The notes under the pieces are model-generated. The model worked only from the letters and a program-made list of their open reading frames with translations. It had not been told where the DNA came from and did not search any database. The position numbers and the translations under genes were made by a program. Shown piece after piece: positions 24,060 to 31,771 of a DNA stretch of 61,995 nucleotides. The stretch is from Actinomycetes bacterium (GTDB lineage Bacteria > Actinomycetota > Acidimicrobiia > Acidimicrobiales > RAAP-2), in NCBI GenBank assembly GCA_021827705.1, contig JAKAUQ010000017.1:1-61995 (forward strand), in the 5' to 3' direction. Numbering within the stretch: position 1 is the first letter of the stretch; the number at the start of each line of letters is the position of its first letter.

Positions 24060-25295
24060 CTACCCGAACAGCTTGATCGCGGCAACCAGGGCCTCGACCA
24101 GGACATCGAGGTCACTGCGCACGGAGTAGGGGCCGAGGGAGGCGCGGGCCGTCGCCGCGAGCCCGAAACGACGCATCAGCGGCTTGGCGCAGTGGTGGCC
24201 CGGCCGCACGCACACGCCGAACTGGTCCAGGACCTGCGCCACGTCGTGGGGGTGGACACCCTCGACGTCCAGGCTGAACACGCCGCCCCGGTCGACGACG
24301 TCGGCGGGGCCGATCACCCGGACGCGGTCGCCCACCGTGGACGCCAGCAGCTCCAGGGTCTGCTCGGTCAACTCGTGCTCGTAGCGGCTGACCTCGCCGA
24401 GCCCCAGGCTGGCCAGGTACCGGACGGCCGCGCGCAGGCCGGCGGCCTCCGCGATGGGTGGCGTGCCCGCCTCGAAGCGTGTGGGTCCGTGCGCCGGGAC
24501 GAAACCGTCGGTGCGCACGTCGGCGATCATGCCCCCACCGCCGAGGAAGGGCGGCATCGCCTCGAGCAGGTCGGCCCGTGCCCAGAAGATCCCCAGTCCC
24601 GTGGGGCCGAGCATCTTGTGAGCCGAGAAGCACACGAAGTCGGCGTCCCACGCACCAACGTCGGTGGGCTGGTGCCCCACCGACTGGGCGGCGTCGACCG
24701 CGGCCCGAGCACCGTGCGCGTGGGCCGCCGCGACCAGCTCAGCGACGGGATTGCGCGTGCCCAGCACGTTGGACATGGCGGTGAACGAGAACAGCTTGAC
24801 GCCCGCGAGCAGCTGGTCCAGGTCACGGAGATCCAGGCGGTAGTCGTCGCGCACCGGGACGAAGCGCACCTCGATGCCGTGGGTGGCCTGGAGCTGGAAC
24901 CACGGGACGATGTTGGCGTGGTGCTCCATCTCGGTGACCAGGACGACGTCGCCGGGACGGAGGGTGGCGGCGCCCCACGAGCGGGCCAGCAGGTTAAAGG
25001 ACTCGGTGGTGTTCTTGGTGAAGACGATCTCGTGGTGCGGGTCGGGGGCTCCGATGAAGTGACCCACGTCGAGGCGGGCCCCCTCGTAGATGTCAGTCGC
25101 CTCGTTGGCCGTCTGATACACGCCGCGGTGCACGTTGGCGTGGTGGCCGCTGTAGTAGTGATCCATGGCCTCGATCACGGGGCGCGGTGGCAGGGTGGAG
25201 GAGGCCGAGTCCAGATAGACGATCGGACGGTCATTGATCACGCGAGAGAAGATGGGCGTGTCGGCGCGCACGCGCCGCGGGTCGAAGGAGCTCAT
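24060..25295 (-). CDS. sufS: Cysteine desulfurase SufS (group II)
   Basis: A 411-residue PLP enzyme. 'YLDSASSTLPP' (27-37), 'FTKNTTESFNLLA', 'EMEHHANIVPW', the PLP lysine in 'CFSAHKMLGPTG' (K227) and the persulfide cysteine in 'RPGHHCAKPLM' (C369) are all present; the short loop around C369 marks group II SufS enzymes that need SufU. It converts cysteine to alanine and hands sulfur to SufU. Its ATG overlaps the sufC2 stop (ATGA), which also shows that the open frame upstream to 25313 is not used. Confidence 0.96.
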   Translation of the reverse strand: MSSFDPRRVRADTPIFSRVINDRPIVYLDSASSTLPPRPVIEAMDHYYSGHHANVHRGVYQTANEATDIYEGARLDVGHFIGAPDPHHEIVFTKNTTESFNLLARSWGAATLRPGDVVLVTEMEHHANIVPWFQLQATHGIEVRFVPVRDDYRLDLRDLDQLLAGVKLFSFTAMSNVLGTRNPVAELVAAAHAHGARAAVDAAQSVGHQPTDVGAWDADFVCFSAHKMLGPTGLGIFWARADLLEAMPPFLGGGGMIADVRTDGFVPAHGPTRFEAGTPPIAEAAGLRAAVRYLASLGLGEVSRYEHELTEQTLELLASTVGDRVRVIGPADVVDRGGVFSLDVEGVHPHDVAQVLDQFGVCVRPGHHCAKPLMRRFGLAATARASLGPYSVRSDLDVLVEALVAAIKLFG

Positions 25296-26050
25296 CGAAC
25301 CGCCACCCGCCACGCGTCGTAGCCGTCGCGCTCAATGACCGCCGCCAGCTCGGGCCCGCCGGACTCCACGATGCGACCGTCGATCAAGATGTGCACGCGG
25401 TCGGGCTCGATCTCCTCGAGGAGCTTGACGTAGTGGGTGACGATCACGACCCCCATGGACGGACGTCGCTCGCGCACGGTGCGCACGCCGCGGGCCACGA
25501 CGCGCAAGGCGTCGATGTCGAGTCCCGAGTCGGTCTCGTCCAAGAGCGCGACCACGGGGTCGAGCAGCGCCATCTGGAGGACCTCGTTGCGCTTGCGCTC
25601 CCCACCGCTGAAGCCCTCGTTGAGGTGCCGCTCGGCGAAGGCGGGGTCCATGCTGAGGCGCTCCATCCACTCCATCAGCTCGAGGCGCACCTCGAGAACG
25701 GAGAGCTGCTCCACGCCGCGGCGTGCCAGCATTGCCTGGCGCAGGAACTGGATGACCGAGACGCCGCTGATGGACTCGGGATACTGGAAGGCGAGGAACA
25801 GCCCCGCGCGCGCCCGCGCGTCGGGCGGCCACGAGGAGATGTCCTGATCGGCCAGGAGGATCTGACCGGCGTTCAGGTGGTAGCCCGGATGGCCCATGAC
25901 GGCGTTGGCCAGGGTGGACTTGCCCGCGCCGTTCGGTCCCATCAGGGCGTGGATTTCTCCGGCGTCCACGCTCAAGTCGACGCCGCGCAGAATCGGCGTT
26001 CCTTCGGCATCGACGTGCACATCGCGTATCTCAAGAAGCCTCTCGGGCAC
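25292..26050 (-). CDS. sufC: Fe-S assembly ATPase SufC, second copy
   Basis: A 252-residue SufC. Walker A 'MGPNGAGKST' (about 37-46), Q-loop 'FLAFQYPESISGVSV', signature 'FSGGERKRNEVLQM' and Walker B 'VALLDETDSGLDIDAL' match SufC closely; the Q-loop 'FQYP' form is the canonical one, whereas the first copy has 'LQQP'. It heads the minus-strand unit sufC2-sufS-sufU with ATGA overlap into sufS. TAGGCT lies 6 nt before the GTG start. This copy is the better match to canonical SufC. Confidence 0.95.
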   Translation of the reverse strand: MPERLLEIRDVHVDAEGTPILRGVDLSVDAGEIHALMGPNGAGKSTLANAVMGHPGYHLNAGQILLADQDISSWPPDARARAGLFLAFQYPESISGVSVIQFLRQAMLARRGVEQLSVLEVRLELMEWMERLSMDPAFAERHLNEGFSGGERKRNEVLQMALLDPVVALLDETDSGLDIDALRVVARGVRTVRERRPSMGVVIVTHYVKLLEEIEPDRVHILIDGRIVESGGPELAAVIERDGYDAWRVAVR

Positions 26051-26056
26051 GACCGC

Positions 26057-26062
26057 AGCCTA
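26057..26062 (-). promoter_or_regulatory. -10 element TAGGCT, leaderless start of sufC2
   Basis: TAGGCT (minus strand), then GCGGTC, then GTG 26050. Confidence 0.55.
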
Positions 26063-26136
26063 CCGGGCACCCTGCAACGGTCCTACGCCCGCCGCGGACC
26101 GGGCCCCGACGCGACCAGATTTGACTATTGTCGCAG

Positions 26137-26155
26137 GTACTCCGCCGTACTCCGC
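26137..26155. repeat. Tandem direct repeat in the sufC2 / acyl-CoA dehydrogenase promoter gap
   Basis: GTACTCCGC occurs at 26137-26145 and again at 26147-26155, followed by GGTAAG. TTGACT (26121-26126) just upstream resembles a -35 box for the plus-strand gene. Direct repeats of this length can be activator or response-regulator sites. Confidence 0.4.
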
Positions 26156-26176
26156 GGTAAGAACTGAGGGCGAGTC

Positions 26177-27292
26177 ATGAACTTCGGATTCACAGACGAG
26201 CAAAACGAGTTGCGACGCATGGTGCGCCGCTTCTTGGAAGAGAAGTCTCCCGAGTCCGAGGTGCGCCGCCTCATGGCCACGGCTGAGGGCTACGACCCAG
26301 CGGTCTGGCGCCAAATGGCCGAGGAGCTCGCCCTGCAGGGCTTGGCGATCCCCGAGCAGTTCGGCGGCCAGGGATTCGGCCCCGTCGAGCAGTACGTCGT
26401 CTTCGAGGAGATGGGCGCGGCTCTGCTGTGCAGCCCCTTCTTCGCGACGGTGGCGCTGGCCGCACCGGCGATCCTCGAGGTCGGCACCGACGAGGACAAG
26501 AGTCGGTACTTGCCCGGGATCGCTGATGGCACCACCATCGCCACGGTGGCCCTGACCGATGACGACGGGTCCTGGGACCTGAGCGCCACGTCCACGGTCG
26601 CCTCGGCGGGCCCCGACGGATGGACGGTCTCGGGCACGCGCAGCTACGTGATCGACGGGATGATCGCCACCCTGGTGCTGGTGCCCGCGGTGACCGAGCA
26701 CGGCCTCTCGCTCTTTGCGGTCTCCCCGGATGCTGCGGGCGTCACCCGCGAGGCCCTGGCCACGATGGATCAGACGCGCAAGCAGGCGCGCCTGACGTTC
26801 GCGCAGACCCCGGCCGCCCTGGTGGGCCAGGAGGGTGCGGCCGCCGAGGGTCTCGCCACCGCCGTCCAGGTGGCCCTGGCCGCGCTGGCCGCCGAGCAGG
26901 TTGGGGGAGCCCAACGGGTGCTCGACAACGCCGTGGCCTACGCCAAGGAGCGCATCCAGTTCGGCCGGCCCATCGGATCGTTCCAGGCGATCAAGCACAA
27001 GTGCGCCGACATGCTGCTCGAGGTGGAGTCAGCCAAGTCGGCTGCGTACTACGCGGCCTGGGCCGCCCAGGAGCGCAACTCCGAGCTGCCCATCGCAGCC
27101 AGCCTCGCCAAGTCCTTCTGCTCCGAGGCGTACTTCCACTGCGCCGCCGAGAACATTCAGATCCACGGCGGGATCGGGTTCACGTGGGAGCACCACGCGC
27201 ACCTGTACTTCAAGCGAGCCAAGAGCTCTGAGCTCCTCTTCGGCGACCCGGCCTACCACCGCAGCCTGCTGGCTCAGCACCTGGGCATCTGA
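26177..27292 (+). CDS. Acyl-CoA dehydrogenase
   Basis: A 371-residue member of the acyl-CoA dehydrogenase family, normal in length. 'FTDEQNELRRMVRRFLEE' opens the N-terminal helical domain, 'VALTDDDGSW' stands in the place of the usual T-E-x2-G-S flavin motif, 'YAKERIQFGRPIGSFQAIKHKCADM' (helix pair; key residues R-x-Q-F-G-x-P-I) contacts FAD and 'IQIHGGIGFTWEHHAHLYFKRA' is the C-terminal block. The degenerate mid-domain and 'W-E-H-x-x-H-x-Y-x-K-R' ending are typical of FadE-type subunits that act as heteromers in actinobacterial steroid or acyl degradation; a partner is not adjacent. GAGGG precedes the ATG by 6 nt. Confidence 0.88.
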   Translation: MNFGFTDEQNELRRMVRRFLEEKSPESEVRRLMATAEGYDPAVWRQMAEELALQGLAIPEQFGGQGFGPVEQYVVFEEMGAALLCSPFFATVALAAPAILEVGTDEDKSRYLPGIADGTTIATVALTDDDGSWDLSATSTVASAGPDGWTVSGTRSYVIDGMIATLVLVPAVTEHGLSLFAVSPDAAGVTREALATMDQTRKQARLTFAQTPAALVGQEGAAAEGLATAVQVALAALAAEQVGGAQRVLDNAVAYAKERIQFGRPIGSFQAIKHKCADMLLEVESAKSAAYYAAWAAQERNSELPIAASLAKSFCSEAYFHCAAENIQIHGGIGFTWEHHAHLYFKRAKSSELLFGDPAYHRSLLAQHLGI

Positions 27293-27296
27293 CCGA

Positions 27297-28040
27297 GTGC
27301 TGACCCACGAGCGCCTGGAGGTCGCGGGGACCTACCTCGACCTCAAGGTCGCCGCCGGCGGCCGCTCGGCCGCCGGACGCACCCTGATCCTGGTTCACGG
27401 ACTGCCGCGGGCGGCCGGCATGGGTCGACACGCGGCGGGCCTCCTGCCCGAGCTCGCCGAGCACCTGGCCGCCGAGTCCGGCTGGCGCGTGGCGACCGGG
27501 ACGCTCTCGGGCGTCGGCGGCAGCACGGGCACCTTCTCGGCCACCCGGTGGCGACGGGACCTGGGCCGCGTCATCGACTGGGCCGACGACGGCGACGCAC
27601 GCATCTCGCTGGCCGGATTCGGCTTCGGTGGTGCGCTGGCGCTCGCGGTGGCGGCGGGCGACGAGCGGGTTCGCGGCGCGGCCACCTTCGCGGCGCCCGC
27701 ACACCTGGAGGCCTGGTGCGGCTCGGCCGAGAGCCTCCACCGGCGCACGATCGACGCTGGGGTGGTCTCGACCACCGAGGACCTGCCGGCCGCCGACGAG
27801 CTCCTCGCCGACGTGCTGGCTGTGGCACCGCTCGAGGCGGTCACTCGCATCCCACCGCGGCGGCTCCTGATCGGCCACGGGACCGACGACGTCGAGGTCC
27901 CCGTCCAAGACGCCCGGGACCTCGTGGATGCGGCCGACGGTCGCGCCGAGCTGCGCCTCATCCAGGGGGCGGGCCATCAGCTGCGCGCCGACCCCCGGAT
28001 GGTGGCGACGCTGCTCGGCTGGCTGGATCGACATCGCTGA
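27297..28040 (+). CDS. Alpha/beta-hydrolase-fold protein lacking the nucleophile
   Basis: A 247-residue alpha/beta fold: 'LILVHGLPRAAG' (about 27-38) is the oxyanion strand-loop, 'ISLAGFGFGGALAL' (about 100-113) the nucleophile elbow, 'LLIGHGTDDVEVPV' the acid loop and 'IQGAGHQLRADP' the His loop. Where hydrolases have G-x-S-x-G, this protein has G-F-G-F-G, so the nucleophile Ser is a Gly while Asp and His remain. It is therefore either a non-hydrolytic binding protein or uses another mechanism. The GTG start lies 4 bp after the acyl-CoA dehydrogenase stop, indicating one operon. Confidence 0.75.
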   Translation: MLTHERLEVAGTYLDLKVAAGGRSAAGRTLILVHGLPRAAGMGRHAAGLLPELAEHLAAESGWRVATGTLSGVGGSTGTFSATRWRRDLGRVIDWADDGDARISLAGFGFGGALALAVAAGDERVRGAATFAAPAHLEAWCGSAESLHRRTIDAGVVSTTEDLPAADELLADVLAVAPLEAVTRIPPRRLLIGHGTDDVEVPVQDARDLVDAADGRAELRLIQGAGHQLRADPRMVATLLGWLDRHR

Positions 28041-28094
28041 ACACGTCCTCACGGGGCGGCGTCCACCCCCCGCACCCCCACGGGCCACGGGTCC

Positions 28095-28106
28095 CCGGCG
28101 CGCCGG
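28095..28106. terminator. GC-rich perfect palindrome before the Rrf2 gene
   Basis: CCGGCGCGCCGG is self-complementary and lies in the 114-nt gap after the hydrolase-fold gene. It may act as a terminator hairpin stem or a regulator site; the sequence does not decide. Confidence 0.25.
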
Positions 28107-28154
28107 CGCCGCGTGTCGGCCCGGTACGACGAGTCGCTGGGGCAGAATGGGAGC

Positions 28155-28613
28155 GTGCAGATTCCCGCGAAGGCCGAGTACGCCATCCGCGCGCTGCTGA
28201 CGCTCGCGGGCAGCGCGACGTCGGTGAGCGCCGAGCACCTGGCGGCCGAGCAGGAGCTGCCTGCGAAATTCTTGGGCGCCATCCTCTCGGACCTGCGCCG
28301 CGGCGGCCTGGTGACGAGCCAGCGCGGTCCCGAAGGGGGGTTCCGCCTGGCCCGCGACCCCGACGAGATCTGCATCGCCGACGTCCTGCGGGTGGTCACC
28401 GGTCCCATGGCCGGGGTGCGGGGCATGCGGCCCGAGACGCTCAGCTACGGCGGTGAGGCCACGTACTTGCGCGACGTCTGGGTGGCCGTGCGCGCAGCCC
28501 TGCGCGAGGTCCTCGAGCACGTCAGCGTTGGTCAGATCCTGCGCGGAGAGCTCCCCGAGTCCGTGACGCGCTTCACCCGCGACCCCGACGCGTGGGTCAC
28601 CCGCCACCGATGA
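28155..28613 (+). CDS. Rrf2-family transcriptional regulator without Fe-S cysteines
   Basis: A 152-residue Rrf2 protein: winged helix at 1-75 ('KAEYAIRALLTLAG', 'LPAKFLGAILSDLRRGGLV', wing 'GPEGGFRLARDP'), then the dimerisation helix ('YLRDVWVAVRAALREVL'). IscR and NsrR hold a cluster through three Cys between the wing and this helix; here that segment ('MAGVRGMRPETLSYGGEATY') has none, and the sole Cys is in 'DEICIADVL'. It is thus more like CymR or a sensor of another signal. GTG 28155 follows CAGAAT by 6 nt. It is co-transcribed with rnhA (ATGA overlap). Target genes are unknown; the suf promoters 2-11 kb upstream are candidates. Confidence 0.85.
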   Translation: MQIPAKAEYAIRALLTLAGSATSVSAEHLAAEQELPAKFLGAILSDLRRGGLVTSQRGPEGGFRLARDPDEICIADVLRVVTGPMAGVRGMRPETLSYGGEATYLRDVWVAVRAALREVLEHVSVGQILRGELPESVTRFTRDPDAWVTRHR

Positions 28614-29065
28614 CCACGGCCTATACCGACGGTGCCTGCCGGGGAAACCCCGGGCCCGGGGGCTGGGCCTGGGCGGTCTCGGCGGACCTCTACGCCAGCG
28701 GCGCCGAGGTCCACACCACCAACCAGCGCATGGAGCTGCGTGCCGTGCTGGAGGCGCTGGGCGCGCTCGGCACCCGGGACGTGGAGATCGTCAGCGACTC
28801 GTCCTACGTGGTGAAGTGTTTTCACGATCGCTGGTACGTGGGGTGGCAGCGCCGGGGCTGGCGCAATTCCCAGGGACGGCCCGTGGCCAACCGTGATCTG
28901 TGGGAGCCCCTGGTCGACCAGGTGGTCGGCGCACGCGGGACCATCCGGTTCCGCTGGGTGAAGGGTCACGCTGGCGATCCCATGAATGAACTGGTCGACG
29001 CCCTCGCCACGACCGCGGCCGACCGCCAGGTCGGGGCGATGCGCCCGCCGATCTTTCCGGGCTAA
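28610..29065 (+). CDS. rnhA: Ribonuclease HI
   Basis: A 151-residue RNase HI. The four catalytic carboxylates are D7 ('TDGACRGNPGPGGW'), E42 ('NQRMELRAVLEAL'), D63 ('SDSSYVV') and D130 ('NELVDALA'), with the conserved His in 'WVKGHAG' (H120). It degrades RNA in RNA-DNA hybrids. The basic handle 'FHDRWYVGWQRRGWRNSQG' is present, as in E. coli. The ATG overlaps the Rrf2 stop, so the pair is translationally coupled. Confidence 0.95.
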   Translation: MTTAYTDGACRGNPGPGGWAWAVSADLYASGAEVHTTNQRMELRAVLEALGALGTRDVEIVSDSSYVVKCFHDRWYVGWQRRGWRNSQGRPVANRDLWEPLVDQVVGARGTIRFRWVKGHAGDPMNELVDALATTAADRQVGAMRPPIFPG

Positions 29066-29069
29066 ACAT

Positions 29070-29075
29070 TAGGAT
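29070..29075 (+). promoter_or_regulatory. -10 element TAGGAT for lpd-E2-lipBA
   Basis: TAGGAT lies 38 nt before the lpd GTG. Unlike the leaderless genes, a leader of about 30 nt with AAGGGGA precedes the start codon. Confidence 0.4.
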
Positions 29076-29112
29076 TCTTCTTCGACAGTGGTGCGAGCGA
29101 AGGGGACACATC

Positions 29113-30534
29113 GTGGCCGACGAGGTCCAAGAGTTTGACGTCGTGATCATCGGCGGCGGGCCGGGTGGCTACGCCGCCGCCCTCTACGGAGCCGCCGCGG
29201 GGCTCCACATCGCGATGATCGAGCGGGACAAGGTCGGCGGGACGTGCCTGCACCGTGGGTGCGTCCCGGCCAAGGAGTTCCTCGAGACCGCCCACGTGCG
29301 CCGGACCCTCGAGCACGCGGGGGCCTTCGGCTTCGCCGTGGAGGGCCTCAGCACCGACTTCGCGGTCAGCCAAAAGCGCAAGGGCGAGGTGGTCGACAAG
29401 TTGCACAAGGGCTTGAGCGGGCTGCTCAAGGGCCGCAAGGTGACGATCTTCGAGGGGACGGGACGCCTCGAGGCTGACCGCGTGGTGCGCATCGTCGACG
29501 GGACCGATGCCGGCGTGGTGTGCCGGGGGCGCGACGTGATCCTGGCGGCGGGCTCGGTTCCCCGCACGCTGCCCGGGTTCGACCTGGATGGCACCTTCGT
29601 CTTGACCTCGGACGAGTTCTTGGACCTGTCGAGCCTTCCGGCGTCGGCGGTGGTGATCGGCGGCGGCGCCATCGGTTGCGAGTTCGCCTCGATGCTGGCC
29701 GACATGGGCACGACGGTGACCATCCTGGAGGGCCTGCCCACGATCCTCGCGGGCTGTGACAGCGAGGTCGTCAGCGTCGTCCAGCGCGTCTTCAAGAAGC
29801 GCGGCATCGAGGTGCGCACCGCCGTGAACGTGACCGGGCACACGCCGGTTGCGGGCGCCACCACCACCCGTGTCCACGTCGAGGGTGGCGATGACGTCGA
29901 GGTGGAGGCCGTGATCCTGGCGGTCGGCCGTCGCCCGCGCAGCGAGGGGCTGCTCGGCGAGGGGACGGGGGTTGAGGTCAACGATCGGGGCTTCGTGGTG
30001 GCGGACCCGGTCATGCGCACCGCCAATCCCCACGTGTACGCGATCGGCGACATCGTGGCCAACACGCCCCAGCTGGCGCACGTGGGCTTCGCTGAGGCGA
30101 TCGTGGCCATCAAGTCGATCCTGGGCGAGGCGGCCACGCCCGTCGACTACGACCGTGTGCCCTGGGCGATCTACTCCAATCCAGAGGTGGCGTTCTGCGG
30201 GCTGACCGAGGCCGCAGCCAAGGAGCGCGGCTACGAGGTCGTCGTCAAGAAGGATCCCTTCGGCGGCAACAGCCGGGCCCAGATCATCGGCGAGACCGAT
30301 GGCGTGGTCAAGATCATTGCCGAGAAGCGTCCCGACGGCTCGGCTGGCCAGATCCTCGGCGTGCACATGGCCGGCCCGTGGGTGACCGAGCAGCTCGGCG
30401 CCGGCTACTACGCCGTCAACTGGGAGGCCACCGCCGAGGAGGCCGCCAGCCTCATCCAGCCGCACCCGTCCCTGTCGGAAACCTTTGGCGAGACCCTGCT
30501 GGCACTGTCGGGGAGGGGGCTCCACCTTGGCTGA
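29113..30534 (+). CDS. lpdA: Dihydrolipoyl dehydrogenase (E3)
   Basis: A 473-residue flavoprotein disulfide reductase. 'VIIGGGPGGYAAAL' (11-24) binds FAD, 'GGTCLHRGCVPAK' (43-55) has the redox pair C45/C50, 'VVIGGGAIGCEFASM' binds NAD, 'YAIGDIVANTPQLAHVG' is the second FAD motif and 'IQPHPSLSETFGE' at the end carries the catalytic His-Glu of the partner subunit. It reoxidises dihydrolipoyl groups of 2-oxoacid dehydrogenases or the glycine cleavage system. It overlaps the E2 gene by 8 bp, implying that it serves that complex; no E1 is in the window. Confidence 0.96.
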   Translation: MADEVQEFDVVIIGGGPGGYAAALYGAAAGLHIAMIERDKVGGTCLHRGCVPAKEFLETAHVRRTLEHAGAFGFAVEGLSTDFAVSQKRKGEVVDKLHKGLSGLLKGRKVTIFEGTGRLEADRVVRIVDGTDAGVVCRGRDVILAAGSVPRTLPGFDLDGTFVLTSDEFLDLSSLPASAVVIGGGAIGCEFASMLADMGTTVTILEGLPTILAGCDSEVVSVVQRVFKKRGIEVRTAVNVTGHTPVAGATTTRVHVEGGDDVEVEAVILAVGRRPRSEGLLGEGTGVEVNDRGFVVADPVMRTANPHVYAIGDIVANTPQLAHVGFAEAIVAIKSILGEAATPVDYDRVPWAIYSNPEVAFCGLTEAAAKERGYEVVVKKDPFGGNSRAQIIGETDGVVKIIAEKRPDGSAGQILGVHMAGPWVTEQLGAGYYAVNWEATAEEAASLIQPHPSLSETFGETLLALSGRGLHLG

Positions 30535-31771
30535 CGTGACGCTGCCGTCCCTCGGCGAGTCGGTGACCGAGGGGATCATCACCCGGTGGTTCAAGAGCGT
30601 GGGCGACCAGGTCGCGCGCGACGAGCCGCTGTTCGAGATCTCCACCGACAAGGTGGACTCCGAGATGCCCTCGCCGGCCGCGGGCGTCCTGACCGAGATC
30701 CTGGCCCAGGAGGGCGACACCGTTGAGACGGGGTCTCGTGTCGCTGTGATCGACGAAGGCGCCACGGCGGCGCCCACGGCGAGCGTGGCCGCCCCGGTCG
30801 TGCCCACCACCCCGGCCCCGCCGACTCCTCCACCCGTGGCCGCCCCCACCACGCCGACGGAAGCCCCCGCACCCGACGGGCCGGCCTCCCGCGCGCCCGC
30901 GCCGGTGCCCCCCGCACCGGTGGTCTCCGAGCGACCGGGGCTGGTGACGTCGCCCGTCGTGCGCCGCATCCTCACCGATGGCGGGGTGGACCCCGCGACC
31001 GTTCGCGGGTCGGGCCCCGGCGGCGCGATCACCCGCCGTGACGCCGAGCGCGCCGTGGCCAACGGCCCGACCGACGACCTCGTGGTGCCGCTGTCGAACG
31101 GGCTGCGCCGGATGGGCCAGCACATGGCACTCTCCGCCCAGACCACGCCGCACGGCTTCGTGGCCATTGAGGTGGACGGCACCGTGTTTGCCGACCTCGA
31201 CCGTCGAGGTCGCGTCACGCGTGACGGGGTGCCCATCACCGACGAGATGGTCGTGGGCCTGGCGGCCGTGCGGGCGCTTGGCGAGTTCGAGTTCCTCAAC
31301 GCGACCTTTGCGGGTGACGAGCTCGTGGTGCATCGCACCGTCAACCTGGGGTACATGCGCGAGGTGCACCGTGACGGGATGCTCGTCCCCGTTGTGCACG
31401 CCGCGGCGGGCCTGACGCTGCGCGCCCTGGCCCGGCGTCTCCATGAGCTAGGCGAGCGCGTCGAGTCACGGCAGCTGACGAGTGACGACCTGCTGGGCGG
31501 AACCTTCACGTTCGTGGGTCCCACCGGGTCGCGAGCCCTCTGGAGCGCACCGATCATCATCCAACCCCAGGTGGCCGTTGTCTCGATGGGTGCCGTGCGC
31601 CAGGTGCCCGTGGTGCGCGAGGTGGACGGCGTGCCCCGCGTCGAGGTCGGGTCGCAGGTCATCCTGGGACTCTCCTTCGATCATCGCGTCTGCGAGCCCT
31701 TCACCGCGACGGCGTACCTCGAGCGCGTGGGTGAGCTCCTGGCGGGTCTGGATCTCGAGAGCGAGCGCTAG
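30527..31771 (+). CDS. 2-oxoacid dehydrogenase E2 (dihydrolipoyl acyltransferase)
   Basis: A 414-residue E2 with a lipoyl domain (1-78, lipoyl-Lys in 'EISTDKVDSEMPSP', K42), an Ala/Pro linker (about 80-135), a peripheral subunit-binding domain ('TSPVVRRILTDGGVD', about 140-178) and a catalytic domain (about 185-410). The start is the TTG at 30527, 7 nt after GGGAGGGGG and inside the lpd 3' end. The active-site motif usually reads D-H-R-V-x-D-G, with His and Asp; here it is 'FDHRVCEP', so the Asp is Glu and the Gly is Pro. Whether the enzyme transfers succinyl, acetyl or branched acyl groups cannot be read. lipBA starts directly at its stop codon. Confidence 0.9.
   Translation: MADVTLPSLGESVTEGIITRWFKSVGDQVARDEPLFEISTDKVDSEMPSPAAGVLTEILAQEGDTVETGSRVAVIDEGATAAPTASVAAPVVPTTPAPPTPPPVAAPTTPTEAPAPDGPASRAPAPVPPAPVVSERPGLVTSPVVRRILTDGGVDPATVRGSGPGGAITRRDAERAVANGPTDDLVVPLSNGLRRMGQHMALSAQTTPHGFVAIEVDGTVFADLDRRGRVTRDGVPITDEMVVGLAAVRALGEFEFLNATFAGDELVVHRTVNLGYMREVHRDGMLVPVVHAAAGLTLRALARRLHELGERVESRQLTSDDLLGGTFTFVGPTGSRALWSAPIIIQPQVAVVSMGAVRQVPVVREVDGVPRVEVGSQVILGLSFDHRVCEPFTATAYLERVGELLAGLDLESER

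Noticed and set aside
21572-24115. 847-codon antisense frame covering sufC1, the LCP gene and sufU
   Set aside because: Spans three unrelated genes on both strands and lacks any motif.
29062-31662. 866-codon open frame antisense to lpd and E2
   Set aside because: Same cause; low-complexity Arg/Ser/Thr sequence with no recognisable domain.
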